From an uncultured Bacteroidia bacterium (GTDB taxonomy: Bacteria; Bacteroidota; Bacteroidia; Bacteroidales; Prolixibacteraceae), in the NCBI GenBank assembly GCA_903905505.1, contig CAIVGL010000074.1:1-64000 (forward strand): a DNA stretch of 64,000 bases, read 5' to 3'. The first letter of the stretch is position 1. Each line of letters begins with the position of its first letter. The notes below the pieces were generated by a model. It saw only the letters and a list, made by a program, of their open reading frames with translations. It had not been told where the DNA came from and ran no database searches. The position numbers and the translations under genes were made by a program. Positions 36,338 through 45,930 of this stretch are shown piece after piece.

Positions 36338-37348
36338 ATGGGCTGGATCAGCAATCTTGCTTCCTATCGCTCAAAAATAAGATCCAACACCTTCTTATTT
36401 CTGCTGCTTGGAGTTATTGTCTTAGCTTGGCTTTATCCCCCAATAGGTATCTCAGAAGGGGTTTTGCATCTGCCTAAGATTGCTGGTTATGGAGTCTCGT
36501 TGATTTTTTTCTTTTATGGCGCAAAGCTAAGTACAGAGCAATTACTTCATGGCGTAAGTAAATGGCGCCTTCATGTGGCCGTTCAATTGGCCACATTTTT
36601 GCTTTTTCCACTAATTATCCTTCTCGCGCGACAACTGTTTCCAGAATATTTATCAAGTAATCTAGGCATTGGTATATTCTTCCTTGCAACACTACCATCG
36701 ACGGTCTCTTCTTCCGTGGTGATGGTGTCGTTGGCAAAAGGAGATCTAGCCTCCGCAATCTTTAATGCCAGCATATCCAGCATTATCGGCATTGTTGTAA
36801 CACCTGTTTGGATGAGTCTGATTATGGTTAAATCGCAACCGGACTTCGAGCTAGCACACACCATTGGAATCTTATGTCTTCAAGTCTTAGCCCCTTTGAT
36901 ACTCGGACTTTTGGCACATAAAAAACTGTACCGCTGGACGATAAAAAACAAGAACAACCTACAACACTTCGATCAGTTAGTTATCTTGCTCATTATTTAC
37001 ACCTCCTTCTGCGAATCATTTTCAAATGACCAATTCAGTAATTTTGCCGTTGCTGAACTTCTCAAATTAGGAGTGCTTATGCTTCTATTTTTCCTCTCAG
37101 TCTTTTTCCTGATGAATCAACTAGCAATAATGTTTGGATTTAAAAGAGAAGAACGAATAACATTAATCTTTTGCGGATCGAAAAAATCACTTGTCCAAGG
37201 GGCGGTGATGGGAAAAGTTTTGTTTCCAAACCAAGCCATTCTTGGTGTTGTCCTGCTGCCACTGATGATTTACCATGCCCTTCAGCTATTAATTGGAAGT
37301 ACGATTGCGAAAAATATGGGTACTAAGAGAGAGAAAATCCAAGTTTAA
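36338..37348 (+). CDS. SBF-like (bile acid:sodium symporter family) transporter, YfeH type
   Basis: The protein has 336 residues from ATG 36338 (the longer frame begins at a TTG inside the aldolase gene). It has about ten membrane helices. Diagnostic stretches are ISEGVLHLPKIAGYGVSLIFFFYGAKLS, FFLATLPSTVSSSVVMVSLAKGDLASAIFNASISSIIGI and FCGSKKSLVQGAVMGKVLF, the SBF-like subfamily (YfeH). Substrates of this subfamily are not established. Close spacing to the aldolase gene suggests transport of its substrate or product. Confidence 0.9.
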   Translation: MGWISNLASYRSKIRSNTFLFLLLGVIVLAWLYPPIGISEGVLHLPKIAGYGVSLIFFFYGAKLSTEQLLHGVSKWRLHVAVQLATFLLFPLIILLARQLFPEYLSSNLGIGIFFLATLPSTVSSSVVMVSLAKGDLASAIFNASISSIIGIVVTPVWMSLIMVKSQPDFELAHTIGILCLQVLAPLILGLLAHKKLYRWTIKNKNNLQHFDQLVILLIIYTSFCESFSNDQFSNFAVAELLKLGVLMLLFFLSVFFLMNQLAIMFGFKREERITLIFCGSKKSLVQGAVMGKVLFPNQAILGVVLLPLMIYHALQLLIGSTIAKNMGTKREKIQV

Positions 37349-37459
37349 ACTAGGTCTATTCTAGACTCAAAACTGCACGTGTATTTAGAATGAATATACT
37401 AGTTTAAAGGGGAAAAACTTAATATTTTTGTTGCTGACTACTCCCCTAAATCCAACAAA

Positions 37460-38902
37460 ATGAAGCAACTCTTTTTCTTTTTAATCGTTGTCGTGTTGGC
37501 ATCCTGCCAAAACGGCCCTCGCAAAGGACAATCAACCACGATTGATCCGAGCAACATCGAAAGCTATGGTCTCCTAAGAAGGATAACAATAGACCAAGAG
37601 GGATTTTTACTTCAAAAAAATAATTCATCCTTATCTTCAAGATTTAAAGTTCGAAACTTTGAACTAACCCTTAAAATTAAAACCACAGAGGGGGCAGAAG
37701 GAGAACTTATTTTTGCTACCGGAGATGGATTAAATAGGACGGATGGCTATGAAATAAAAATCAACAATAGCGACTACCGTATTGGGAGTGCACAAAAAAC
37801 AGGAAGTTTATCGAAGATCAGGAATAATTTTGTGCGCACAGCAAACGATAACGAATGGTTTAATTTGACTTTAGTGGTGCATGGCAATCACATTAAAGTG
37901 AATGTAAAAGATAAAACGATCGTAGATTATTACCAATCCAATAAACCAATACGATCTAAAGCTTTACGTGACCGAAAGCTTGTAGAGGGTTATATAAAGA
38001 TCGGTAAGACAAGCAAAAATGGATCGATCTATATTGGTGACATGACCATTGTTCCACTAAGCAATGAACTCAAAGAAGAGGATCTTACGCAGTACAAGCC
38101 CGACAGCACAACGACCATGATAGACTCCTTAAATGAAGCGGAGTTTCCACTAATCGATTACCATGGCCACCTCAAAGGGGGGTTAACAATGAGCCAAGCC
38201 TACCAGCATGCTCAAAAACTTGGGTGTAACTATGGCATTGCAGCAAATTGCGGACTTAAATTCCCGGTCACCAACGACTCAACACTGATTAGCTACCTCC
38301 ATGGGATCCAAGACGAACCAGTCTTTAAAGCGATGCAATGCGAAGGGCGTGAGTGGATTACCCTATTTAAGCCATCCCTAATTGCACAATTTGACTATAT
38401 ATTTACCGATGCGATGACTTGGACCGATCTAAAAGGTCGACGGATGCGTCTGTGGATACCAGAAGAGACCTTTGTCGGCAATCCAGATCAGTTTATGAAT
38501 TTACTAGTCAGCAAAATAGAGTCAATTTTAAGCCAAGAGCCAGTTGACATACATGTAAATCCAACTTTTCTTCCGCCACAACTGGCAGCCAATTACGATA
38601 AATTATGGACACCTGAGCGAATAGATCGGGTGATCAATGTTTTACTTAAAAATGACATTGCACTTGAAATTAATTCTAGATTTAAAATTCCAAGTATCGC
38701 CTTTATTAAGAAAGCCAAGGAGGCGGGGGTAAAGTTCACATGCGGGACAAACAATGGCTCTAACAACGACTTAGGTAGACTTGAATATAGTCTAAAAGCG
38801 ATAAAAGAGGCTGGCTTAACCAACGCGGATATGTTTATCCCCCAGCCTAAAAATCAAAAAAAGGTGTTAAAATTGGGCCTACCAGCTAAGGTTACGGGAT
38901 AA
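37460..38902 (+). CDS. Lipoprotein with DUF1080/LamG-like domain and PHP-like metal-dependent domain
   Basis: This 480-residue protein has a lipoprotein signal with lipobox LASC (Cys16). Residues 30-205 are a concanavalin-like jelly roll (YEIKINNSDYRIGSAQKTGSL and WFNLTLVVHGNHIKVNVKDKTI resemble DUF1080). Residues 225-480 form a PHP-like metallophosphoesterase/amidohydrolase domain: LIDYHGHLKGGLTMSQ (metal-binding HGH), GIAANCGLKFP, DIHVNPTF and FTCGTNNGSNNDLGRLEYSLKAIKEAG. It is anchored in the membrane facing the periplasm and probably acts on a carbohydrate-linked substrate. The fusion of these two modules is notable. Confidence 0.8.
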   Translation: MKQLFFFLIVVVLASCQNGPRKGQSTTIDPSNIESYGLLRRITIDQEGFLLQKNNSSLSSRFKVRNFELTLKIKTTEGAEGELIFATGDGLNRTDGYEIKINNSDYRIGSAQKTGSLSKIRNNFVRTANDNEWFNLTLVVHGNHIKVNVKDKTIVDYYQSNKPIRSKALRDRKLVEGYIKIGKTSKNGSIYIGDMTIVPLSNELKEEDLTQYKPDSTTTMIDSLNEAEFPLIDYHGHLKGGLTMSQAYQHAQKLGCNYGIAANCGLKFPVTNDSTLISYLHGIQDEPVFKAMQCEGREWITLFKPSLIAQFDYIFTDAMTWTDLKGRRMRLWIPEETFVGNPDQFMNLLVSKIESILSQEPVDIHVNPTFLPPQLAANYDKLWTPERIDRVINVLLKNDIALEINSRFKIPSIAFIKKAKEAGVKFTCGTNNGSNNDLGRLEYSLKAIKEAGLTNADMFIPQPKNQKKVLKLGLPAKVTG

Positions 38903-38943
38903 TAAACTATTTTAGTAATCTGAAAATAAATCAATTGAGACCC

Positions 38944-40329
38944 ATGTTTGAAAAACAGATCTACACGAATCGAAGAAATCAACTTCGAAAGTTAATGGGT
39001 GGCGGGGTAATTCTGATTCCAGGCAACACAGAATCACCGATGAATTACACCGACAATGCCTATCATTTCAGACAGGACAGTACTTTTCTATATCTTTTTG
39101 GTCTCGATGCACCAGGATTATTTGGCCTAATAGATGCCGATTCAGGGCACGACACCCTTTACGGTGATGACCTCACCATGGAAGATATTATCTGGATGGG
39201 CTATAATCCTTCGATAAAAGATTTAGCAGAGTCTGTTGGCGTAGCTAGAACCTTCCCCACTAAATCATTATTTCTGGAGTTGTCGGTTCTAAATTCAAAA
39301 AATACACCGATACATTTCACACCCCCTTATCGCGCAGAGAACAAGCTTCTCTTACAAGAACTTCTAGGCATTCAAGCCGCAGATTTAAAAGCTAAAGCTT
39401 CAATAACCTTGATTAAAAATCTGGTAAAGATGCGTTCTGCGAAAGAGTCAGTTGAGATCAATGAGATAGAACTAGCGTGCCACACGGGTTATCAAATGCA
39501 TGTAACCGCCATGAAAATGGCTAAGTCTGGAGCCAACGAGCAAGAGATTGCAGGAGCTATTGAAGGGATCGCATTAGCGCAGGGAAAAGGAACGTCATTT
39601 CCTATAATCTTGACGCAGGATGGTCAAACGCTACATAACCACAATCATTCGTTTCAGCTAGAAAAAGGGAGACTCTTGCTCGTTGATGCTGGAGCAGAAT
39701 CTAATTTGCATTACGCCTCCGATTTTACGCGGACCATGCCAGTAGATGGAGAATTTTCGCAAAAACAACTCGAGATATACAACATCGTACTTGAAGCAAA
39801 CAACACGGCTACAGCATCAATGCGTCCTGGGGAAACTTATCTAAGTATTCACCTAAAAGCAGCCGAAGTTATTGCAAATGGGTTAAAAGACCTTGGCCTC
39901 ATGAAGGGAGATGTCAAAGAAGCAGTAGCAAATGGAGCCCACGCACTATTTTTCCCACATGGGCTTGGTCATATGATGGGACTTGACGTGCATGACATGG
40001 AAGATTATGGGCAAATACATGTCGGTTACGATGAGGAGATCAGACCGATCGACCAATTCGGAACCGCATACTTACGGTTTGGACGTCGATTGCAGAAAGA
40101 TTTTGTGATCACCAATGAGCCAGGGATCTATTTTATCCCAGCACTGATCGAACAATGGGAGGCACAGAAAACCAACGAAGCGTTTATAAACTTCAAGAAA
40201 GCAAAAGAATACCTTGATTTTGGGGGAATCAGACTAGAAGATGATATTTTAATTACTGAATCTGGAGCTCGAATCTTAGGACAGAGAATCCCAATAAATC
40301 CTGAAGAACTAAAAGCAATACAAAAATAA
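38944..40329 (+). CDS. Aminopeptidase P-family (M24) Xaa-Pro peptidase
   Basis: The protein has 461 residues from ATG 38944 (TTG 38935 would add three). An N-terminal AMP_N domain (about 1-130; FRQDSTFLYLFGLDAPG) precedes the M24 pita-bread domain. Metal ligands are visible in LLVDAGAESNLHYASDFTRTMP (two Asp), GLGHMMGLDVHDME (His), ITNEPGIYF (Glu) and GGIRLEDDIL (Glu). It removes N-terminal residues before proline from peptides in the cytoplasm. It is a single gene between the DUF1080-PHP lipoprotein and a second peptidase. Confidence 0.95.
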   Translation: MFEKQIYTNRRNQLRKLMGGGVILIPGNTESPMNYTDNAYHFRQDSTFLYLFGLDAPGLFGLIDADSGHDTLYGDDLTMEDIIWMGYNPSIKDLAESVGVARTFPTKSLFLELSVLNSKNTPIHFTPPYRAENKLLLQELLGIQAADLKAKASITLIKNLVKMRSAKESVEINEIELACHTGYQMHVTAMKMAKSGANEQEIAGAIEGIALAQGKGTSFPIILTQDGQTLHNHNHSFQLEKGRLLLVDAGAESNLHYASDFTRTMPVDGEFSQKQLEIYNIVLEANNTATASMRPGETYLSIHLKAAEVIANGLKDLGLMKGDVKEAVANGAHALFFPHGLGHMMGLDVHDMEDYGQIHVGYDEEIRPIDQFGTAYLRFGRRLQKDFVITNEPGIYFIPALIEQWEAQKTNEAFINFKKAKEYLDFGGIRLEDDILITESGARILGQRIPINPEELKAIQK

Positions 40330-40443
40330 TTTTCTGTTAAAGCAAGGAACCTTCCCTAGATATCATCATTGATTTTGAACCTTCTAGGCACTTTATGGTT
40401 AACTAAAAAAGGATAATTTTGAACCAATTAAAATCTATATTCG

Positions 40444-42477
40444 ATGAAAAACAAATCATTAATTTTCCCATTATGCTTATCATTAGTAGTCGGAATAAGC
40501 ATGAGTTGTAAAACGACAGCCTCAAAAGAGCCGCCAGCTATTTCACTAGCCGATCTAGACACGACCGTTGACCCTGGACATGACTTTGATGCCTATGCCA
40601 ATGGCGGATGGAAAAAACTCAATCCACTTCCAGGTGACCGCGCTAGATTTGGATCATTCGACAAACTAGCCGAACTTGCTGAAAAACAATTAAATGGCTT
40701 AGTAAAAGAGACCGCAGCTCAGAAAAACGAAAAAGGCTCTATCGCTGACAAAACGGCTACACTTTTCAACTTAGGTATGGATACCATGAAAATCAAAGAG
40801 CAAGGGATAAAACCTTTAGCCCCCTATTTTCAAGAGATCGAGAACATCAAAACGATAGATGACGTAGAAATTGAGATCGGCAAATTCCACCTATATGGTT
40901 TTAATGCCTTATTTGGATTTTATGGATCCTCAGATGCAAAGAATAGCTCATTGGTGATTGCTCATATTAGTCAATCTGGAATTGGAATGCCTGATCGTGA
41001 TTACTATGTTAAAGATGACAAAAGATCGATTGACTTAAGGACTAAATATGTTGTTTATATCGAGAAATTGCTCGGCTTACTTGGCGACAACGAAGCGACA
41101 GTTAAAAAATCGTCTCAAACAATTATGTCAATTGAGACACGTCTTGCAAAAGCTTCGATGACTCGTTTGGAGCAACGCGATCCAAATAAAACGTACAATA
41201 AGATGACCACTAAAGCCCTTGCAGAACTTACACCAGGCTTTAATTGGACCCGTTACTTTACTTCCCAAGGGATTCAAGATCCAGGTGAAATAAATATAAG
41301 TCAACCTCTTTTTTTAAAGGAGGTTAGCTCAATTCTTAAAGATGTTCCCGTAGAAGATTGGAAAGTATACCTCAGATATCATTTGATAAGTGGCAACGCT
41401 TCTTATCTCTCGGATGATTTTGTCAATGTTCAGTTTGACTTCTATGGTAAGGCAATGACAGGGGTTGAAAAGATGCGACCACGCTGGAAACGTGTCTTAG
41501 GTGTTACCAGTGGAGCCTTAAGCGAAGCCATAGGTCAGCTTTATGTTGCTAAATATTTCCCAGCTGAGGCGAAGGAGAGAATGGTGAAATTGGTTGAGAA
41601 TTTACGCGTTTCATTGGGTGATCGGATCAAGAACCTAGAATGGATGGGACCTGACACGAAAGTTAAGGCACTTGAGAAATTGCACGCAATCAACGTGAAG
41701 ATCGGCTATCCTGACAAATGGAAAGATTACTCATCGCTTGACATTGTGGATGATTCTTATGTTCAGAATGTCATTCGGTCGAATGAATTCGAAACCAAAT
41801 TCAACTATGCGAAGATTAATAAGCCTGTCGACAAAGCACAGTGGTTTATGTCACCGCAAACGGTAAATGCGTATTATGCACCCGACATGAATGAGATCGT
41901 GTTCCCAGCGGCAATCTTGCAACCACCCTTCTTTTTCCTAAAAGGTGACGATGCGGTTAACTACGGAGCTATTGGGGTCGTAATTGGTCATGAATTAACT
42001 CATGGCTTCGATGACGAAGGTCGTAAATTTGACAAAAACGGAAACCTTACCGATTGGTGGACAGTTGAAGACTCTAAGCTTTTTGATGAAAAAGCCAAAG
42101 TGCTCTCTGACCAATTCAGCAATTTCATTGTAATTGACTCGCTTCACGCTGACGGCAAACTAAGTCTTGGTGAAAACCTTGCCGATCTTGGTGGGTTAAA
42201 TATCTCCTATCAAGCATTTAAAACCGTGAATAAAGAGACAGGAAAAATAGACGGACTGACTCCTGACCAAAGGTTCTATCTTGCCTATGCTCACGTTTGG
42301 GCTCAAAATATTCGGGACAAAGAGATCGAACGTCGTACCAAAGAAGATCCACATGCTTTAGGAAGACTTCGTGTTCTTGGACCGTTAAAAAACATACCTG
42401 AATTCCATCAGGCCTTTAACATCAAGCCCTCGCAAGAGATGTACCTAGAAGAGTCGAAAAGAGCTAAAATCTGGTAG
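40444..42477 (+). CDS. M13-family (neprilysin-like) metallopeptidase, lipoprotein
   Basis: This 677-residue protein has a lipoprotein signal (SMSC, Cys22). The N-terminal M13 domain begins with PGHDFDAYANGGWKKLNPLPGD, and the zinc-binding motif HELTH lies in VVIGHELTHGFDDEGRKFD with the third ligand in LGENLADLGGL. NAYYAPDMNEIVFPAAILQPPFF is a further M13 signature. It degrades oligopeptides in the periplasm or at the cell surface. A 15-bp terminator hairpin follows the stop. Confidence 0.96.
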   Translation: MKNKSLIFPLCLSLVVGISMSCKTTASKEPPAISLADLDTTVDPGHDFDAYANGGWKKLNPLPGDRARFGSFDKLAELAEKQLNGLVKETAAQKNEKGSIADKTATLFNLGMDTMKIKEQGIKPLAPYFQEIENIKTIDDVEIEIGKFHLYGFNALFGFYGSSDAKNSSLVIAHISQSGIGMPDRDYYVKDDKRSIDLRTKYVVYIEKLLGLLGDNEATVKKSSQTIMSIETRLAKASMTRLEQRDPNKTYNKMTTKALAELTPGFNWTRYFTSQGIQDPGEINISQPLFLKEVSSILKDVPVEDWKVYLRYHLISGNASYLSDDFVNVQFDFYGKAMTGVEKMRPRWKRVLGVTSGALSEAIGQLYVAKYFPAEAKERMVKLVENLRVSLGDRIKNLEWMGPDTKVKALEKLHAINVKIGYPDKWKDYSSLDIVDDSYVQNVIRSNEFETKFNYAKINKPVDKAQWFMSPQTVNAYYAPDMNEIVFPAAILQPPFFFLKGDDAVNYGAIGVVIGHELTHGFDDEGRKFDKNGNLTDWWTVEDSKLFDEKAKVLSDQFSNFIVIDSLHADGKLSLGENLADLGGLNISYQAFKTVNKETGKIDGLTPDQRFYLAYAHVWAQNIRDKEIERRTKEDPHALGRLRVLGPLKNIPEFHQAFNIKPSQEMYLEESKRAKIW

Positions 42478-42493
42478 ACTAAAAATTAAAACA

Positions 42494-42529
42494 AAGAAGA
42501 GCAGATTCTTAAATGAATCTGCTCTTCTT
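42494..42529. terminator. Bidirectional terminator between the M13 peptidase gene and nagB
   Basis: AAGAAGAGCAGATTC and its exact reverse complement (15-bp stem, loop TTAAAT) lie just after the M13 stop. The A- and T-rich stem ends act as U-tracts in both directions. Confidence 0.85.
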
Positions 42530-42623
42530 ATTTGCTATACATAGATTACAAAAAATAGTCTATTTGTAATCCAGACATTACATTTAAAGGTTGCCTTTAC
42601 CAGCCAAGATTTAAATCCATTTT

Positions 42624-43430
42624 CTAGATTGAATCTGGCTCTAGATTATCTTTCTCAATATCTTTAAAGTAACGATAGGTGCCCACTTTTAATTCAACCG
42701 TTGAATCTTCATCACAAACGATTATTCCTTTTGGGTGCAACTGCAGAGCAGAAATGGTCCACATATGATTGATCCCCTCTTCTACAGCATGTCGCAATGC
42801 CCGAGCCTTCGAATGGCCAGTAACCAATATTAAAACCTCACGAGCATCCATAACGGTACCTACGCCAACAGTCAGAGCTGATTTTGGCACCTTAGTTACA
42901 TCATGGTCGAAGAATCGACTATTCACAATGATGGTATCGTTATTTAAGGCTTTATCGCGAGTGCGTGAAGTTAAGCTTGAACCAGGCTCATTAAAAGCGA
43001 TATGTCCATCAGCACCAATTCCGCCCATAAATAAGTCGATACCGCCTACCGACAATATTTTAGCTTCATAAGCAGCGCATTCACCTTTTAAATCAGGCGC
43101 ATTTCCGTCTAAGATATTTACGTTAGCCGGAAGGATGTCGATATGACTAAAGAAGTTATCCCACATAAATGAGTGATAACTCTGAGGATGATTTTTAGGG
43201 ATACCCACATATTCGTCCATATTGAAGGTAACAACGTGTTTAAAGGAAACTTTGCCTGCTTTATAAAGTCTGATCAACTCAGTATATGTTCCCAGTGGTG
43301 TACTTCCGGTAGGTAATCCAAGCACAAATGGTTTGCTAGAAGCGCTAACCGATTCATTTATTCTACGAGCGATATAAGCAGCAGACCATTTTGATACTCC
43401 AACTGCCTCTGTCTGAATGATAAGTCGCAT
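42624..43430 (-). CDS. nagB: Glucosamine-6-phosphate deaminase
   Basis: This 268-residue protein matches E. coli NagB in length and residue numbering: Asp72 in NMDEYVG, Asp141 and His143 in [12 protein letters not shown], and Glu148. The N-terminal [14 protein letters not shown] phosphate loop is intact. It converts glucosamine-6-phosphate to fructose-6-phosphate and ammonia, completing amino-sugar catabolism. It is a single minus-strand gene; nagA is not in the window. Confidence 0.98.
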   Translation of the reverse strand: MRLIIQTEAVGVSKWSAAYIARRINESVSASSKPFVLGLPTGSTPLGTYTELIRLYKAGKVSFKHVVTFNMDEYVGIPKNHPQSYHSFMWDNFFSHIDILPANVNILDGNAPDLKGECAAYEAKILSVGGIDLFMGGIGADGHIAFNEPGSSLTSRTRDKALNNDTIIVNSRFFDHDVTKVPKSALTVGVGTVMDAREVLILVTGHSKARALRHAVEEGINHMWTISALQLHPKGIIVCDEDSTVELKVGTYRYFKDIEKDNLEPDSI

Positions 43431-43584
43431 ATTTTTAAATTTTAATATGAAGCCTTAAAAGTGCTAATTTTTTACAAATAAACCATTAGATTCTTCTAAA
43501 AAGGAGTAACGAAGGGAGTTTTGTGATTAATTCAGTCATTATTCTATCTGGGATCATTACATTTGTAAGGATCGATAAAACTAG

Positions 43585-44484
43585 ATGCAAATAAATCACG
43601 TAGGAGAAATAGCTGGTGTTATTACGGCCATTTGCTGGACTGTTTCGGCATTGTCTTTTTCTTTGGCAACTCGAAGAGCTGGGCCGTTAGCCGTAAACAT
43701 TGGTCGATTAGTGATTGCCATGATTATGTTTCTAGCCTGGTCAAGGATTGCGAAGGGTCATTGGACACCTTCGGATGCTTCACCCGAAGCGTGGAAATGG
43801 CTCTCAATTTCCGGCTTTTTAGGTTTTGTAGCAGGCGATTATTGTCTCTTTAAATCCTACTCCTACCAATCAGCAAAATTATCGATGCTGATCATGTCTT
43901 TAGCTCCTCCAGTTGCAGCCCTATTAGGAGCTTTACTTCTGCACGAAAAGCTAACCCTACTCAACGGGGTCGGCATGGTCCTAGTCCTATCCGGAATAGC
44001 GATCGTGATACTCAAACAACCGGATCCAGAAGCGAACGGCTCGCGTTTACATTACCCCATTAAAGGATTATTATTAGCGCTAGGAGGAGCCATTGGTCAA
44101 GGTGCAGGAGCCGTATTCTCGAAATTAGGCATGGGTGATTACGATCCATTTTCGTCTACACAAATAAGAGTTCTAACCGGAATCATTGGTTTTGTGGTGA
44201 TCATAACTTTTGCCAGACAATGGCGATCCGTTGGGGATTCCTTGAAGAATAACAAGGCTCTAACCCCTTTATTTATTGGTTCATTTTTCGGTCCGTTCTT
44301 AGGGGTTTCCTTAAGTTTATTTTCGTTCCAATATACCACTGTAGGAATTGCCTCCACACTGATTGCTACAGTTCCATTATTTATACTAATCCCCTCTGTA
44401 TTAATATTTCACGAAAAATTAAATTGGAAAGAAATAATTGGAGCGATTCTTGCTGTGATGGGAATGGTTGTATTTTTTATCTAA
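43585..44484 (+). CDS. DMT-superfamily (EamA) transporter
   Basis: This 299-residue protein has ten membrane segments arranged as two EamA repeats: GVITAICWTVSALSFSLATR...FLGFVAGDYCLFKSY, and GLLLALGGAIGQGAGAVFSKLGM...SLFSFQYTTVGIASTLIATVPLFILIPS. The repeat ends LLGALLLHEKLTLLNGVGMVLVLSGI and IFHEKLNWKEIIGAILAVMGM are the classic EamA signature. The substrate is unknown; such exporters carry metabolites or amino acids. A terminator follows at 44555. Confidence 0.93.
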   Translation: MQINHVGEIAGVITAICWTVSALSFSLATRRAGPLAVNIGRLVIAMIMFLAWSRIAKGHWTPSDASPEAWKWLSISGFLGFVAGDYCLFKSYSYQSAKLSMLIMSLAPPVAALLGALLLHEKLTLLNGVGMVLVLSGIAIVILKQPDPEANGSRLHYPIKGLLLALGGAIGQGAGAVFSKLGMGDYDPFSSTQIRVLTGIIGFVVIITFARQWRSVGDSLKNNKALTPLFIGSFFGPFLGVSLSLFSFQYTTVGIASTLIATVPLFILIPSVLIFHEKLNWKEIIGAILAVMGMVVFFI

Positions 44485-44554
44485 TAAATACAACCATTAA
44501 ACCATTTGAAAATGTAGGTATTTAGCTACTTTAGATGGCAGATTAGACAATACA

Positions 44555-44586
44555 CCCTGAATAATGGTATTATTCGGGTTTTATTT
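44555..44586 (+). terminator. Rho-independent terminator after the EamA gene
   Basis: CCC(T)GAATAAT-GGT-ATTATTCGGG forms a 10-bp stem with one bulge, followed by TTTTATTTT. It separates the transporter from the Kdo8N operon. Confidence 0.75.
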
Positions 44587-44730
44587 TCAATAATAAATGT
44601 AATTTTACAAGGTTTATAAAAAAGGAAGAAATTGGCACGCAACACTAGGATTTAAAAGAAATCAGATTGATTTTAAATCGTTTTGAACACCGATTGACTA
44701 CCTAAATTTTAATAGCTTAAAAGAATATAT

Positions 44731-45924
44731 ATGGCAGGCACCGAGCTCTTCGGAGATGAAGAACGGAAAGAAGTTATGGACGTACTTGATACCGGTATAT
44801 TATTTCGGTACGGACATGATTCACAGCGCAATGGCGTATGGAAAGCCAAAGCTTTCGAACAAGAATTTAGCGCTTATCTAGGAGCAAAACACACCCATTT
44901 CTGCTCCAGTGGAACAGCAGCAGACTCCCTTTCCTTAGCCTGTTGTGGTATTGGATATGGCGATGAGGTTATCGTCCCTCCCTATACATTTATCGCTCCC
45001 ATTGAAGCTGTTTTGGTAGCCGGTGCAATTCCTGTTTTTGGAGAGATTGATGAAACATTATGCTTAAGTCCGGAAGGGATTGAAAAAGCAATCACTCCGC
45101 GTACTAAGGCAGTCATGTTGGTTCAAGTCTTTGGCTCGATGGGTCGAATGGATGAGATTATGGCTGTTTGTAAAAAGCATAACTTAATCTTAATCGAAGA
45201 TGCAGCTCCTGCACTTGGAGGAAGTTACAAAGGAAAGATGCTTGGTAATTTCGGTCATATGTCGGCATTTTCATTCGACTTTTACAAGATTATTACCGCT
45301 GGAGAAGGTGGAGCAGTAGCCACCAACGACGATGAACTTTACGATAGAGCTCATAAATATTCCGATCATGGTCACGATCATATTGGAAGTGCTAGAGGAG
45401 CAGAGCAGCATCCAATTCTTGGATATAACTTTAGAGGCTCTGAATTAGGAGCTGCGGTAGTGCTAGCTCAATTGCGAAAACTACCTTATATCATTGAAAA
45501 ACAGAGAGCACATCAACATCGGCTTAAAGAAGTTTTGCGCGAGTTTCCAGAGATCAGACTAAGACATGTTCCTGATGAAGCTGGCGACTCAGCAACGTTC
45601 TTATCCTTCTTTTTACCAGATCCAGCTAAGGCTATCAAGGTCTTTGATGAGTTCCAAAAAGAAGAGTTAAGCGCATCCTATTGGTACCGCAATAATTTTC
45701 ATTACCACCGTCAATGGGGCCATCTGAAAGAGATGAAATCGATTTACAACTTACCGGTGATGAAATTAAATAATGTTCCAGATTACACCAATTTAGAAGT
45801 TCCTCAATCAGATGAGATCATGCAACGGTTAATGATGACTCAGATTATGGTTAATTGGAGTGAAGAGGAGCTAAATACGATTGCCTCAAAAATGAGGTCA
45901 GCATTAAAAAAAGCACTTAAATAA
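44731..45924 (+). CDS. kdnA: KdnA-like PLP aminotransferase (8-amino-Kdo synthesis)
   Basis: This 397-residue DegT/DnrJ/EryC1-family enzyme has the PLP lysine Lys186 in SFDFYKIITAGEGGA and Asp157 in IEDAAPALGG. Beyond the family core it shares KdnA-specific stretches as I remember the Shewanella protein: FGEIDETLCLSPEGIEKAITPRTKA, YSDHGHDHIGSARGAEQHPILG, AVVLAQLRKL and YWYRNNFHYHRQW. In Shewanella, KdnA transfers an amino group to 8-oxo-Kdo, giving 8-amino-3,8-dideoxy-manno-octulosonate (Kdo8N) for lipid A-core LPS. It heads a tight operon with kdnB, kdsA and an FSA-CBS fusion, which strongly supports this role. Confidence 0.88.
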   Translation: MAGTELFGDEERKEVMDVLDTGILFRYGHDSQRNGVWKAKAFEQEFSAYLGAKHTHFCSSGTAADSLSLACCGIGYGDEVIVPPYTFIAPIEAVLVAGAIPVFGEIDETLCLSPEGIEKAITPRTKAVMLVQVFGSMGRMDEIMAVCKKHNLILIEDAAPALGGSYKGKMLGNFGHMSAFSFDFYKIITAGEGGAVATNDDELYDRAHKYSDHGHDHIGSARGAEQHPILGYNFRGSELGAAVVLAQLRKLPYIIEKQRAHQHRLKEVLREFPEIRLRHVPDEAGDSATFLSFFLPDPAKAIKVFDEFQKEELSASYWYRNNFHYHRQWGHLKEMKSIYNLPVMKLNNVPDYTNLEVPQSDEIMQRLMMTQIMVNWSEEELNTIASKMRSALKKALK

Positions 45925-45930
45925 TTGCAT

